DNA of 45,502 bases from Planctomycetota bacterium (GTDB lineage Bacteria; Planctomycetota; JACQVV01), in the NCBI GenBank assembly GCA_016209595.1, contig JACQVV010000033.1, forward strand, positions 1 through 45,502. The letters are read 5' to 3'. This document shows, piece by piece, positions 1-8,589 of this stretch. The notes beneath the pieces are model-generated. The model made no database searches and had not been told where the DNA came from. It was given only the letters and a program-made list of their open reading frames with translations. The position numbers were made by a program, and so were the translations under genes. Numbering within the stretch: the first letter of the stretch is position 1; each line of letters begins with the position of its first letter.

Positions 1-1
1 C

Positions 2-754
2 TCCTGGACGGTCGCCGGCCGTGGGGTGTTGCACCTCGGGATCCTCGTCGAGACGCTCCGCCGCGAGGGGTACGAACTCGCGGTCGGGCGTCCCAGGGTG
101 ATCTTCAAGCAAGTGGACGGGGAGCGCCACGAGCCGATCGAGACCGTGATCGTCGACTGCGCCGAGAAATTCTCCGGCAAGATGATCGAGATCCTCGGCG
201 GCCGCCGGGGCGAGCTCCACCACATGGACCGGAAGGGCGACTTCGTCCACATGGAGTTCCGCTGCCCCTCGCGCGGCCTGATCGGCTTGCGGACCCAGAT
301 CCTCGCCTCCGCCGGCGGAGAGGCGATCTTCTACCACCAGTTCCACGCCTACGAGCCGTACAAGGGCCCCATCGCGGGCCGCGGGCGCGGCGTCATCATC
401 GCGAGCGAGAGCGGGAGCGTCACGAACTACGCCCTGAACCAGCTCGCGGACCGTGGCATGTTCTTCGTGGCGGGCGGCGACGAGGTCTACGAGGGACAGA
501 TCGTCGGCGAGAACTGCAAGGAAGAAGACATCCGGGTCAACATCTGCAAGGAGAAGCACCTCACAAACGTCAGGGCGGCCTCCGCGGACAAGAAGATCGT
601 GATCACGCCCCCCCGGCGCTTCCAGCTCGAGGAGGCCCTCGAATACCTGGAGGACGATGAGCTTCTCGAGGTGACGCCCAGGTCCCTCCGGCTGAGGAAG
701 ATCCTCCTGAAGGAGATCGACCGGAAGAGGGCCCGGCGGGCGGAGAAGATTTAG
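2..754 (+). CDS. typA: GTP-binding protein TypA/BipA, C-terminal part (5' end outside window)
   Basis: The frame is open from base 2, so the gene starts before the window; about 250 of the usual ~600 residues are present. It matches the C-terminal half of TypA/BipA, a ribosome-associated translational GTPase related to EF-G: a domain V-like block (HLGILVETLRREGYELAV), then the TypA-specific part with SRGLIGLRTQ, DRGMFFV, EVYEGQIVGE, LTNVRAA and the ending LEYLEDDELLEVTP. The GTPase domain is not visible. One oddity: the strongly conserved GRGELHL motif reads GRGVLHL here (bases 17-34), because a GTG codon stands where GAG/GAA is expected. The Lys/Arg-rich end (KRARRAEKI) is normal for the family. 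No downstream gene is coupled to it. Confidence 0.95.
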   Translation, partial: SWTVAGRGVLHLGILVETLRREGYELAVGRPRVIFKQVDGERHEPIETVIVDCAEKFSGKMIEILGGRRGELHHMDRKGDFVHMEFRCPSRGLIGLRTQILASAGGEAIFYHQFHAYEPYKGPIAGRGRGVIIASESGSVTNYALNQLADRGMFFVAGGDEVYEGQIVGENCKEEDIRVNICKEKHLTNVRAASADKKIVITPPRRFQLEEALEYLEDDELLEVTPRSLRLRKILLKEIDRKRARRAEKI

Positions 755-766
755 GGCCCGCGCCCC

Positions 767-816
767 TCCACGTCCACGTCCAGGTCCAGGTCCAGGTCCA
801 CGTCCACGTTCAGGTT
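767..816. repeat. Hexanucleotide microsatellite (CCACGT/CCAGGT)
   Basis: About eight tandem six-base units alternate between CCACGT and CCAGGT, followed by a degenerate TTCAGG TTTGGG tail, directly downstream of typA. The region 755-915 holds no gene and no clear hairpin terminator. Confidence 0.75.
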
Positions 817-915
817 TGGGTTCTTCCAAGACTTGACTCATCGCTTGACCGAGAGCACGAGCCTTGCTACCGTCAAATGGTCTCTCGAATGCGTCGCGCC
901 AGAAGGAGGGCTCGC

Positions 916-2556
916 ATGGACTCCGGCAAGAGGTCGATTCCAGCCCGCGTCGCCCTTGTGATCGCGGTAGCCGGCGCGCTCGCCGGGCTGGTCTTGGTCT
1001 TCCGTGCGGTCCCCGAGGATAGCGAGGACCTGCCAGCCCCGTCACCGGGTTCCTCGCCCGGGGACGGTACCGTTCGGGCGGATCGTCCGCCGGCCGTGAA
1101 CGACCCCGCGCCTGGCGCCGTTCCGGAGAGTGACGTCGCGGTCCTTCCGGGTTCCGAAGACCCAGAAGAGAGCCCGCCCGAGGACCCCGCGCTTTCCATC
1201 ATCCGCAAGCTCGAGGCGACCCCGCCGGAGGACCTGGACCAGCTGGCGTATCTTCTCGCGGAGCTCCGCGACACGGGTTCCCCGCGAGCGGTCGAGTGGT
1301 TTCTTGATTTTCTCGGGGAGCTGCCCTCCTCCTGGGATGCGAGGACGCAAGACGACTTTCGCCGGCTGATCGCCAGGCATCTCGGCATCCTGGGTGACCC
1401 GCGGGCGATCCCGGCCCTGGAGTCTCTCGCCGCCATGGAAGGGACCCCCTACCTGGGCCATCTCCAAGACGAGTATGGGGAGGAGTATGGGGAGATGGTC
1501 GAGATGAGGTCGAGGTTCCCCGACGAGGCCCGGGCCTCACTCCAGCAGATCGAGTACCTGTCCCGCCTCAAGGCCGCCGCCACGGAGGAGGAAAGGATCG
1601 AGGTCCACCTGGACCAGCTCCTGAGACCCGACCGGCTCAGCGGCAGGATCAGCCCGAACGACGAACTCGCCAAGATCGGCGAGAAGGCCGTCCCGATCGT
1701 CCTGGCCCGACTCGCGCGATCTTCCCCGCAGGACAGAGTACAGCTGTTCGGCCTCCTGGGAGGAGCGATGGAGCCGGTCGTTCGAGCCCATCCCAAGGCT
1801 CGTGCCATGGTCGAGAGGGCCGCGGTCGAGGAGGCCGTGCGAGCCTCCGATCCTGAGGCCGCGATCGCCGCTTTCTACGTCCTCGAGGGTATTTCGGAGG
1901 ACGAAGACGTCCTCCGGGCCGTACGTCGCTTCGCGGACGCTCTGGCCCCCGCTGTGACCGGGCTGCAGCGGAACATCCACGGGGACATCCTGGACCCGCA
2001 AGAAGGAAAACTCGCGGGCCTCCAGTCGCAGGCCGAGATGACTGCCGACACGATCGAGCTTCGGATTCGCATCCGCGGCAAGTCCGAGACCGAGCGCGTC
2101 CCCGAGTACTGGTGGGCGCTGGAACGTACTGGCCTCCAAGACGAGGCGCAGACGAAACTCATGGACATAGGTGAGCCGGCGTCGGCGTATCTCCTCGAGC
2201 GGGTCAGGGCCGGGGAAGTAGATCCGCGCCGATTCGGCCCAACGATCAACGTCCTCAGCGCGATCTACATCCAGCGGAACGGAGACGAGAGCGCCCTCCG
2301 TGCCCTCCTCTACCTGGCCGGGGATGCAGATCTCAAGGTCGCTGAAGCGGCTGTTGGCGCTCTCAACTCGACATGGTCTCCAGAAGCCCTCACAGCCGTC
2401 CGGAACGTTGTGGGCAGCCTGGACGCACTTCAGCGTTTTCGCCAGCTCTCGCACCGGGAGGACGGCCTGCTGGACGCGGCACGCCGGACCGAGAAGGACA
2501 TCATCCGCAACATCGCGGAACGCGAGAACCAGGAGAGAGAAGGAGACCAGAAATGA
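916..2556 (+). CDS. Membrane-anchored HEAT-like repeat protein, function unknown
   Basis: This is a 546-residue protein. I chose ATG 916 because AAGGAGG lies at 903-909, six bases upstream; an in-frame ATG at 877 has no such site. Residues ~8-30 form one hydrophobic segment (VALVIAVAGALAGLVLV), followed by a Pro/Gly/Asp-rich linker and then helical repeats. The helices carry HEAT-like features such as LGDPRAIPALESLA and GDADLKVAEAAVGALN. This suggests a protein anchored by its N-terminus that presents an alpha-solenoid scaffold outside the membrane. It overlaps the next gene by four bases (ATGA, 2553-2556), so the two are probably translated together. I do not recognise a specific family. HEAT-like folds usually mediate protein contacts, and no catalytic motif is visible. 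Confidence 0.75.
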   Translation: MDSGKRSIPARVALVIAVAGALAGLVLVFRAVPEDSEDLPAPSPGSSPGDGTVRADRPPAVNDPAPGAVPESDVAVLPGSEDPEESPPEDPALSIIRKLEATPPEDLDQLAYLLAELRDTGSPRAVEWFLDFLGELPSSWDARTQDDFRRLIARHLGILGDPRAIPALESLAAMEGTPYLGHLQDEYGEEYGEMVEMRSRFPDEARASLQQIEYLSRLKAAATEEERIEVHLDQLLRPDRLSGRISPNDELAKIGEKAVPIVLARLARSSPQDRVQLFGLLGGAMEPVVRAHPKARAMVERAAVEEAVRASDPEAAIAAFYVLEGISEDEDVLRAVRRFADALAPAVTGLQRNIHGDILDPQEGKLAGLQSQAEMTADTIELRIRIRGKSETERVPEYWWALERTGLQDEAQTKLMDIGEPASAYLLERVRAGEVDPRRFGPTINVLSAIYIQRNGDESALRALLYLAGDADLKVAEAAVGALNSTWSPEALTAVRNVVGSLDALQRFRQLSHREDGLLDAARRTEKDIIRNIAERENQEREGDQK

Positions 2557-3035
2557 CGAGGACCAGGATGACCGGGATCGCCTTCGCGTTTCTCGTTTTG
2601 GCCGCCGCACCCGCGGCGGGCCAGAACGCCCCGACGATCGAGATCGTGTGCCCCCGCATGCGCGACGAGCTCCTCTCGAAGGTGTCGAGGATCGAGTGGA
2701 TCGCCAAGGGCGCCGACGAGGCCCAGACCCAGCGCTTGCTCCTCAAGATCGAGGTCAAGACCAAGGGCGGCGAGTTCATCGTCATCGCCGACAAAGTACC
2801 GAACACCGGGGTCTTCGACTGGGACACGAGGAATGTCCCGGCGGACGGGTTCCCGAACGGTGTCGCTTTCGTCCTCCTCCAGGCGACGGACCCGAACAAC
2901 CCGGATGCAGGGGTCTTGGCGAAGGTCGAGACGCCGGAGGAGGCGGGGTTCATCGTGGACAACGGTGAGTTCGTCGAGAAGGATGTCTACACGGCCCTGG
3001 GGGCGAGCAAGCCGGGGAAAGAGGGCGTGCCTTAG
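2553..3035 (+). CDS. N-terminal fragment of a secreted M14 carboxypeptidase (split by in-frame TAG)
   Basis: It starts at ATG 2553 inside an ATGA overlap with the upstream gene. The 160-residue product begins with a signal peptide (TGIAFAFLVLAAAPAAGQ, residues ~7-24), followed by an immunoglobulin-like beta domain (SRIEWIAKGADEAQTQRLLL to AGFIVDNGEFV). It ends at TAG 3033-3035. The same frame stays open after the TAG and reads RTVEQIETLLARLADGRAKL, the element that normally opens an M14 peptidase domain and usually begins with Tyr (Y-x-T-x-E-x-I). The fragment and the next entry are therefore two halves of one gene of about 726 codons. By itself this piece would be a secreted domain without an active site. 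Confidence 0.7.
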   Translation: MTRTRMTGIAFAFLVLAAAPAAGQNAPTIEIVCPRMRDELLSKVSRIEWIAKGADEAQTQRLLLKIEVKTKGGEFIVIADKVPNTGVFDWDTRNVPADGFPNGVAFVLLQATDPNNPDAGVLAKVETPEEAGFIVDNGEFVEKDVYTALGASKPGKEGVP

Positions 3036-3071
3036 CGGACGGTCGAGCAGATCGAGACGCTGCTTGCCAGG

Positions 3072-4733
3072 TTGGCCGACGGCCGGGCGAAGCTCTTCGA
3101 TCTGGGCCCAGCTCAACTGGGCAAAAGGAGGATCTTCGCCATCAAGATCAGCGATGACGACGCGCTGCAGACCCCCGACCCCGATGCCCCCGAGGCACCG
3201 AGGCTCCCCGAGCCAAAGTTCTTCCTGCTGGCAGGCATCCACGCTCGCGAGTGGATCGCCGTCGAGGTGGCTCTCCGGCTCGCCGAGGAGCTCGTGAACA
3301 ACCCCAGCGCCGACGAGGAGATCGAGCGCCTGGTTGCGAACACGGAGATCTTCATCATCCCGGCTGCCAATCCGGATGGGCTCGCGTTCAGCCAGGACCA
3401 CTGGGACCAGGCCCTGGTCTACCCCGCCCACGCGGAAGTGCTCCTGGACAGGACGCGGGGCACACTCAATGAGCTTACGCCAGATCGGGCCAAGCTCCTC
3501 GCCTCCCGCGACGGCCGCTGGCGGCGGAAGAACCGGCGGGACAGGATCGACGACGTTCTGTTCGACGACGCCGCGGACGACAAAGGAACTCAGGACGCGC
3601 TCCTGGGCGTCGACCTCTTCGTGAACTTCGGCGGGCGTGCCGAGTTCGGGGTCGAGCTCCCGGGTAGCAGCCCCTGTCGGACGAATCTGGGCTATCACGG
3701 TTCGGAAGAGTTTTCCGAGGCGGAGACCCGCGCGATCCGGAAGCTCTTCGAGGACCATATCCGAGAAGGGGACTACCTTGGCTTCCTGGATCTGCACAGC
3801 AACGCCCAGGAAGTCAGATGGACGGACGCCCTCCCGGAGGGTGCGCCAACCGAGTATGGCGTGGAGGTCGACAAGCTGGCGAGGGAGATGCTCAGGAAGC
3901 TGAACGAGGATCCCCGTCCCTACGGCTACAAAGAGAGGAAGCTCCCGGCACCCCGCGGTTCGGTCCGTCGTTTTGTCGAACGCGGGTTCGGGGTGCCCGC
4001 GATCGTGATCGAACTGCCGAAGAAGGACCCGGCCAACAACTTCATCGTGCCGGCCGGCGAGGTCGAGCCCATTTACAAATCCGCTCGCAAGGCGGCCCTC
4101 CACCAGATCGGCTGGATGCTCGGCCCGCCGATCGCTCGGCGCGTAGAAATCAAGAGCCTGGGGGGGTACCGTGCGCGCTGGATCAACACGTCGGCTACAG
4201 AGCGCGAGCTCGTTGTCGAGAAGCTCGCACCCCTCGTCCCGGGCACGCATGAGATCGAGATCAGGTTCGACCGGCCGATGAGGACAATCGACGATCGCGG
4301 ACAGCACCTCGATCCGGAAGTGAGTTGGGGCACTCAACCACCGTTTACGCAGTTCCGCGCGATCGGCAAAGGCCAATGGTCCTCGACCGACATACCCAAC
4401 GACACATGGACCGGCTTCCTCGCTATCCACCCGGTCAAGGCTGCGCCCTCGTCTCCCTTTCCTGGAAACCCGTGTGTTGGGGTTGCTTACGTCAAGGAAC
4501 TCGACGTTCCCCAGCAGGGGTCCGACGACGCGACCCTCGCGGTCTTGCGGATCCGCGCACAGGACGCGTGGCTGAACGAGCTCGACGGCTGTCCGAGAAC
4601 CATCCCGATCTGGGACGCGAGATGGACGCAGTACGAAGACGACCTTGGCACGGACAGCTTCCACGGCGGGCCGGACACCGTGCACCGTTTCCTCATCCTC
4701 CAGCCCCAAAAGCGGCCCACGAAGCCGAAGTGA
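3072..4733 (+). CDS. M14-family zinc carboxypeptidase, catalytic part (after in-frame TAG)
   Basis: Residue numbers count from the TTG at 3072, the first usable start after the TAG at 3033; the homologous frame really continues from 2553. Visible M14 features are the zinc ligands H57 and E60 in GIHAREW, NPDG at 100-103, the basic cluster RRKNRR at 151-156, a changed GVDLFVNF at 179-186 (usually GVDLNRNF), the third ligand H242 in DLHSN, and the catalytic Glu E314 in VIELPKKD. The region after ~residue 345 looks like a beta-rich C-terminal domain (VPGTHEIEIRFDRPM). The family removes C-terminal amino acids from peptides, and with the upstream signal peptide the enzyme would act outside the cytoplasm. 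No ribosome-binding site supports TTG 3072. Unless the TAG is read through or is a sequencing error, the secreted enzyme is not made. Confidence 0.85.
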   Translation: MADGRAKLFDLGPAQLGKRRIFAIKISDDDALQTPDPDAPEAPRLPEPKFFLLAGIHAREWIAVEVALRLAEELVNNPSADEEIERLVANTEIFIIPAANPDGLAFSQDHWDQALVYPAHAEVLLDRTRGTLNELTPDRAKLLASRDGRWRRKNRRDRIDDVLFDDAADDKGTQDALLGVDLFVNFGGRAEFGVELPGSSPCRTNLGYHGSEEFSEAETRAIRKLFEDHIREGDYLGFLDLHSNAQEVRWTDALPEGAPTEYGVEVDKLAREMLRKLNEDPRPYGYKERKLPAPRGSVRRFVERGFGVPAIVIELPKKDPANNFIVPAGEVEPIYKSARKAALHQIGWMLGPPIARRVEIKSLGGYRARWINTSATERELVVEKLAPLVPGTHEIEIRFDRPMRTIDDRGQHLDPEVSWGTQPPFTQFRAIGKGQWSSTDIPNDTWTGFLAIHPVKAAPSSPFPGNPCVGVAYVKELDVPQQGSDDATLAVLRIRAQDAWLNELDGCPRTIPIWDARWTQYEDDLGTDSFHGGPDTVHRFLILQPQKRPTKPK

Positions 4734-4853
4734 CGATAGGTGGGGGGGGTGGGGCGTCGTGTGGGGCGAGGAGCGCGCCGGGTACGCGACTCGAGGAGCG
4801 CCCGCGGGGCGCCCGGGCGGTCGACTTCGTGTTCGAGCTCAAGAGTCAGCTAT

Positions 4854-5138
4854 CTGTACCCGCCCTCGGGAGTGCCTGTACCCGCCCTCGGGAGTGCCTG
4901 TACCCCCCCTCGGGAGTGCCTGTACCCGCCCTTGGGAGTGTCTGTGCCCTCCCTGGTGAGTCCCTGTTCCCCACCTCGTGAGTGCCTGTTCCACCCCTCG
5001 GCGGTAGCTGTCCCCCCCTCGGGAGTGCCTGTACCCCCCCTCGGCGCTAGCTGCACGCCCCCTCGTGAGTGCCAGTACCCCCCCTTGGCGGTGGCTCTAC
5101 CCCCCCTCGTGAGTGCCTGTACTCCCCCTCGGCGTCCC
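4854..5138. repeat. Tandem array of thirteen 22-bp GC-rich units
   Basis: Units begin at 4854, 4876, 4898, 4920, 4942, 4964, 4986, 5008, 5029, 5051, 5073, 5095 and 5117. The period is exactly 22 bp except for one 21-bp unit (5008). Each unit is close to CTGTACCCNCCCTCGG followed by GAGTGC. The first three are nearly identical and later ones vary at GAG/GTG/CGG positions. A period of 22 is not a multiple of three, so the array does not code for a simple peptide repeat, although long frames run through it in both directions. The rest of the 4734-5248 gap holds a C/G-rich stretch (5150-5230) and no convincing gene. Confidence 0.9.
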
Positions 5139-5248
5139 CCTGCGCCATCCTGGCGCCCCGGGGGGGGGACCCTCTCCGCCCCGGCCCCGCCGGGCCCCCC
5201 CCGGGCCGCCTCCGGCGGCGGTGGTTGTACGCCCGCGCCGCGAGCGAG

Positions 5249-5983
5249 CTACGCCTTCGCCGCGTCGTCCAGCAGCTTCTGGATGCTCGAGTTCGCCGCC
5301 CCGGCCTGCGCGAGGATGCCGTAGCACGACCCCCAGCGCTCACGCTGTGCGGTGACCGCCGCATGCTCGGCCTTCGTGACGTCCTTACGGGCGCCCTTCT
5401 TGGCCGTTCGAGTGGCGAGCTTGCCGCTCAACCCCTCCGCGGCCACGCGGAGCTTCGCAATCCGCTCCAGGGATACGCCGCGGCCCGCGAGGGCGGCATG
5501 GGCGCTCTTGAGCTCCTCGAGGGCTCCCGCATCCTTCGCGATCTCCGCGCGGACCGCCTCCTGGCTCTGCGAAGGGACGGCCTTCCGCGCGGGCTTCCCC
5601 TCTTCCTTCGTCACGGTGCGGATCACCACGGCGGCTTCGTTTCGGAGAATCGTGTCCAGGCTCTTCACCGTGTCGCTGTCCGCGCCGGCGGTCGCGACGT
5701 CGTAACGCACGGCTTTCACCACGGCCATCACCGTGACGTACTCGCGCTGCGTGTCCACGAAGCCTCGCAGGACATCCAGCGTTGCTCCTAGCCCCGCCGC
5801 GCCGGTGACGCTCTGCCCGAGGTTCGCGGCCTCGGCTTCCAGCCCGCGATCGCGGATCGTGTCGAGGTCCGACTTGAGCCCACCCTTGCCGATGTACACT
5901 GCGAGGAGATCAGCATCCTTGCGAATTTCCTGCGCCGCGCGCGTGCGCGCGGCAACTTGCGGGGTAAACGCCGGTCTCGCCAT
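5249..5983 (-). CDS. Conserved-looking helical protein of unknown function
   Basis: I chose ATG 5983 (MARPAFTPQ) because GGAGGG lies just upstream on the minus strand; a longer frame reaches 6064 but lacks such a site. The 244-residue product has no signal peptide or membrane segment and is predicted mainly helical and rich in Ala, Lys and Glu. It has stretches such as DTILRNEAAVVIRTVTKEE and a C-terminal LAQAGAANSSIQKLLDDAAKA. A Lys/Arg-rich patch (RTAKKGARKDVTKAE) near residue 200 could bind nucleic acid or another acidic surface. I do not recognise the family. It stands alone between the 22-bp array and a TPR gene. Confidence 0.6.
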   Translation of the reverse strand: MARPAFTPQVAARTRAAQEIRKDADLLAVYIGKGGLKSDLDTIRDRGLEAEAANLGQSVTGAAGLGATLDVLRGFVDTQREYVTVMAVVKAVRYDVATAGADSDTVKSLDTILRNEAAVVIRTVTKEEGKPARKAVPSQSQEAVRAEIAKDAGALEELKSAHAALAGRGVSLERIAKLRVAAEGLSGKLATRTAKKGARKDVTKAEHAAVTAQRERWGSCYGILAQAGAANSSIQKLLDDAAKA

Positions 5984-6102
5984 CCACAGCCCTCCAGACC
6001 GATGATCCTCTGGAATCAGCCTGCCGAGAAAGCGCATGTTGCACGGGAAAGAAGCGGCGGTCAAGGCTCATCGTCGTGGCTTGCAGTGCAAGCGCTACCA
6101 GT

Positions 6103-7419
6103 TCAGCGACCCCGCCGGGCCCGCTCGAAGCACTCGATCGCCTTCCTGTGCTCCGCGGGCCGCTTGTCCCGGTAGCAGACCCCGAGGTTCGCGAGCGCCT
6201 GCCGGTCGCCGGGAACGATCGCGAGGAAGCGCTGGTAGCCGAGAATCGCCTCCTTGTAGCGCCGCCCGGCGAGATCGAGGTTGGCGAGGTTGAGGTGCCC
6301 CTCCGCGAACCGGGGGTCGAGGCGCATCGCCTCGCGGAACTCGCCCGCCGCGCGGTCCGCCTCGCCCCAGCTCGCGAAGAAGGTCCCGCGGAGGTTCCTT
6401 GCCAGGGCGGTCGGTGAGGCGTCGAGGAGCCGATCGAGCGCTTCCCGCAGGCGCTCCCGGTCCCCCATACGAGCGAGGACCCTGACTCGCTCGCGGAGGA
6501 TCTCTTCGCGCGAGCCGCCGTCTTCGGCGGCGGCCCGGGCTAGCTCGTCCAGAAGATCTTCCCGGCGACCCTGCTCTCGGAAGACCGCGAGGCGCCTCGC
6601 CCGCGCCTCGTCGCGCCTGTGCCCCGCAAGAATCGCGCCGGCGAGGTCGGCGAGCCCGTCGTCGGTCCGTCCCAGTGCGAAGCGAACCTCTCCACGAAGG
6701 AAGAGCGCCGGACCCGTGCCGGGGTCGTGCTCGAGAGCGAGGTCGAGCTTCGCGCACGCCTCTCCGTGGTCCCCCCGCTCGTGGGCTTGCCGCGCTTCCG
6801 AAAGGAGCCGCGTTGCGATCTCTTCCGGCGTCTCCACCGGCTCGGGTGGCGGCGGTGGCGGCAGCTCCACCGGCTCCGGGGGCGGTGGCGGCGGCTCGAA
6901 CGAAGGCTCGCTCGCGAGCTCGGGAGGCGAAGGAAACATCGCTTCGGGTTCGCTCAGGAGCTCCAGAGGCAAGGGAAGCGCCCCTTCGGGTTCGCTCCGG
7001 AGTTCCGGAGGCGAGAGGAACATCGGCTCGGGCTCCTCGTAGGGCTCCTCCAGAAACCTCTCCGCGGGTTCCGATGGCGGCGGCATCTCCTCGGGCTCCC
7101 GGGCAGGCTCCTCCGCGGCTTCCGGAACGGGCTTCTCCCCCGCGCCGGGCGCCGGAGGCGCGACTTCATCGAGCTGGATCTCCGTGAGCTGGATCTCCCC
7201 TTCCGCCGGTTCCTCCCCCGCCGCGGCGGACATCCTGGCCGTCTGGGCCTTCTCGACCTCGGCCTTGATCCTCCAGAGCTCCTCCATCGTCGGGACCTTC
7301 ATCTGCCGCCCACACTCCGGGCACCTCCCGACCTGGCCCGCGAACTCGGTCGGGATCTTCACCTTCTTGCCGCACCGGCAGCGGATCTTGATCTTCGCGA
7401 TGCGTTTCTCAGAGCCCAT
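6103..7419 (-). CDS. MJ0042-like zinc finger plus TPR repeat protein
   Basis: The 438-residue protein starts at ATG 7419 with GGGAGG upstream. Residues 13-37 form a small zinc-binding domain (Cys14, Cys16, Cys33 and Cys36; RCRCGKKVKIP then GRCPECG), of the kind common at the N-terminus of planctomycete proteins. Residues ~70-195 are a low-complexity Pro/Glu linker with three related ~13-residue blocks (SPPELRSEPE, LPLELLSEPE, SPPELASEP) followed by PPPPPEP runs. The C-terminal half contains TPR-like helices, including LFLRGEVRFALGRTDDGLAD and GEADRAAGEFREAMRLDPRF. It is probably a cytoplasmic scaffold. Its first eight bases lie in the terminal inverted repeat of the element at 7412-7568. Confidence 0.75.
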   Translation of the reverse strand: MGSEKRIAKIKIRCRCGKKVKIPTEFAGQVGRCPECGRQMKVPTMEELWRIKAEVEKAQTARMSAAAGEEPAEGEIQLTEIQLDEVAPPAPGAGEKPVPEAAEEPAREPEEMPPPSEPAERFLEEPYEEPEPMFLSPPELRSEPEGALPLPLELLSEPEAMFPSPPELASEPSFEPPPPPPEPVELPPPPPPEPVETPEEIATRLLSEARQAHERGDHGEACAKLDLALEHDPGTGPALFLRGEVRFALGRTDDGLADLAGAILAGHRRDEARARRLAVFREQGRREDLLDELARAAAEDGGSREEILRERVRVLARMGDRERLREALDRLLDASPTALARNLRGTFFASWGEADRAAGEFREAMRLDPRFAEGHLNLANLDLAGRRYKEAILGYQRFLAIVPGDRQALANLGVCYRDKRPAEHRKAIECFERARRGR

Positions 7420-7568
7420 CCAAGAACCTCCCGTCGCCGGGCGGGCGGCGGCAGCCCGTCTGCTGCGTTGCTTCGCGCTCGCCGTGGCAGGGCCACGGCT
7501 TCGCGCTCGCGCCTTGCATCCGGGCCGACGGCGCTCCGCCGGGCTCGGTCCGGTTCTTGGATAGGCTC
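7412..7568. repeat. Short terminal-inverted-repeat element, copy A
   Basis: A 157-bp sequence is bounded by GAGCCCATCCA (7412-7422) and TGGATAGGCTC (7558-7568). It matches the reverse complement of 9156-9314 almost throughout, including GGGCGGGCGGCGGC, GTTGCTTCGC and GGCGCTCCGCCGGGCTCGG. There is no transposase, so it behaves like a MITE or a large REP-type unit. Its left end overlaps the start codon of the neighbouring zinc-finger/TPR gene. Confidence 0.85.
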
Positions 7569-7597
7569 TTCGGCTCCATCATCCGCTCTTCGGAAGG

Positions 7598-8518
7598 CTA
7601 CCGGATCAGGAGTTCGATCCGCTCCCCCTTGCGGACGAGCGATAGGCGGAGCGCGTCGCCGGCCTGGAGACTCTCGCCAGCGCGCCGGAGTTCCCCGAGG
7701 TCCGAGACGGGACGCCCTGCCGCCGAGAGCACGATGTCGTAGCGAAGGACGCCCGACTTCGCGGCCGGGCTGTCGGGAACGATCTCCTCCACGAGAAGTC
7801 CGCCTTCGGGAATATCGAGCTGGGCGCGGAGCGCCGGCGCCATATCCCCGGCGACGATCCCCAGGTAGTCCTCGCGCCGGGGAGGCTCGGCGGCCCCTTC
7901 CTCGATCTTCTCGAGCTCTTCCGCGAGCGCCTTCTTCTCCTCCTCCATCTCCTTCGCTCGATCGGCGTACTTCTCCGCCTTCTCGGGGTCGTCCGTGTTC
8001 TCCTTGGCCCGCTCCTCGTACCGCTGGCGGCGGCGCTCGGTCCGCTCGATCTGCGACTTCAAGCGGCTCGCCGGGTCGGCGGGCTGCGCCTGCGCGGGAG
8101 CCTGGCCGCCGGGGACGATCTGGATCTGAACGCGCGGCGCTTGTCCCGGTGCGCCGGGGGCCCCCGCCGGGAGTCGGAAGAACCGCTGCTGAAGGCCCGA
8201 CGGTCGCGGCGGCGCGCCGCCCGGCTCCGCTGCGTCCGGATCTCGCCCCTGGGCGCGCGCCTCGATCCGCGCGAGGATCCGCTCGGCTCGCCAGCGCACC
8301 TCGGGGTCCTCGTGCGAGAGCGCCGCCTTGAGGTGAGGGACCGCCTCGGCCGCGAGGGTCTCGAGTTCCCTGGCCGCGGCCTCGCGTGCGTCGAACTCCT
8401 CGCTGCCCAGCGCGGCGACGAGAGCCGCCACGCGGTCGCCGTCCCCCTCGTCGGCGCGGGCGACCGGAGAGAGAAGGACGAGTACGGCGAGGCAGCCCCG
8501 GGCGACGTTTCGCTTCAT
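7598..8518 (-). CDS. Secreted HEAT-like / coiled-coil / PDZ protein
   Basis: The 306-residue protein starts at ATG 8518, preceded by GAGGAGG. Residues 1-22 form a signal peptide ending in ARADE. Residues ~28-88 hold HEAT-like helices (EEFDAREAAARELETL, VRWRAERILARIEA). A Pro/Ala/Gly-rich linker and a charged coiled coil (~150-205; TERRRQRYEERAKENTDD) follow. The last ~95 residues are a PDZ domain with DYLGIVAG, GGLLVEEIVPDSPAAKSGVL and LRYDIVLSAAGRPVSDLGEL. There is no trypsin-like protease domain, so it is not a complete HtrA/DegP. It probably binds peptides or protein C-termini outside the cytoplasm. It is divergent from the lipoprotein gene at 8590 across a 71-bp gap. Confidence 0.8.
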   Translation of the reverse strand: MKRNVARGCLAVLVLLSPVARADEGDGDRVAALVAALGSEEFDAREAAARELETLAAEAVPHLKAALSHEDPEVRWRAERILARIEARAQGRDPDAAEPGGAPPRPSGLQQRFFRLPAGAPGAPGQAPRVQIQIVPGGQAPAQAQPADPASRLKSQIERTERRRQRYEERAKENTDDPEKAEKYADRAKEMEEEKKALAEELEKIEEGAAEPPRREDYLGIVAGDMAPALRAQLDIPEGGLLVEEIVPDSPAAKSGVLRYDIVLSAAGRPVSDLGELRRAGESLQAGDALRLSLVRKGERIELLIR

Positions 8519-8589
8519 TGGATTTCCTCCTCTTCATCGAGAGTCTTCCCATGATAGCGCGTGGCGCTCTCTGGTAGAATGCCCGGCCC

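Noticed and set aside
3033..3035. Pyrrolysine or other recoded TAG in the carboxypeptidase
   Set aside because: There is no PylS/tRNA-Pyl gene in the window, and TAG is used as an ordinary stop by neighbouring genes; Tyr-to-stop change is simpler.
2430..4709. 759-codon open frame on the minus strand
   Set aside because: It is antisense to the clear M14 carboxypeptidase and HEAT-protein genes, has no recognisable domain, and owes its length to GC-rich codon bias.
4854..5138. CRISPR array
   Set aside because: The 22-bp units are directly adjacent with no unique spacers, and there are no cas genes.
4740..5324. 194-codon plus-strand frame through the 22-bp array
   Set aside because: The 22-bp period changes frame each unit, giving a low-complexity Pro/Cys-rich product with no start signal.
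8552..8580. Promoter of the lipoprotein gene at 8590
   Set aside because: TAGAAT fits a -10, but the expected -35 position reads TGATAG, and it would leave almost no leader; not strong enough to list.
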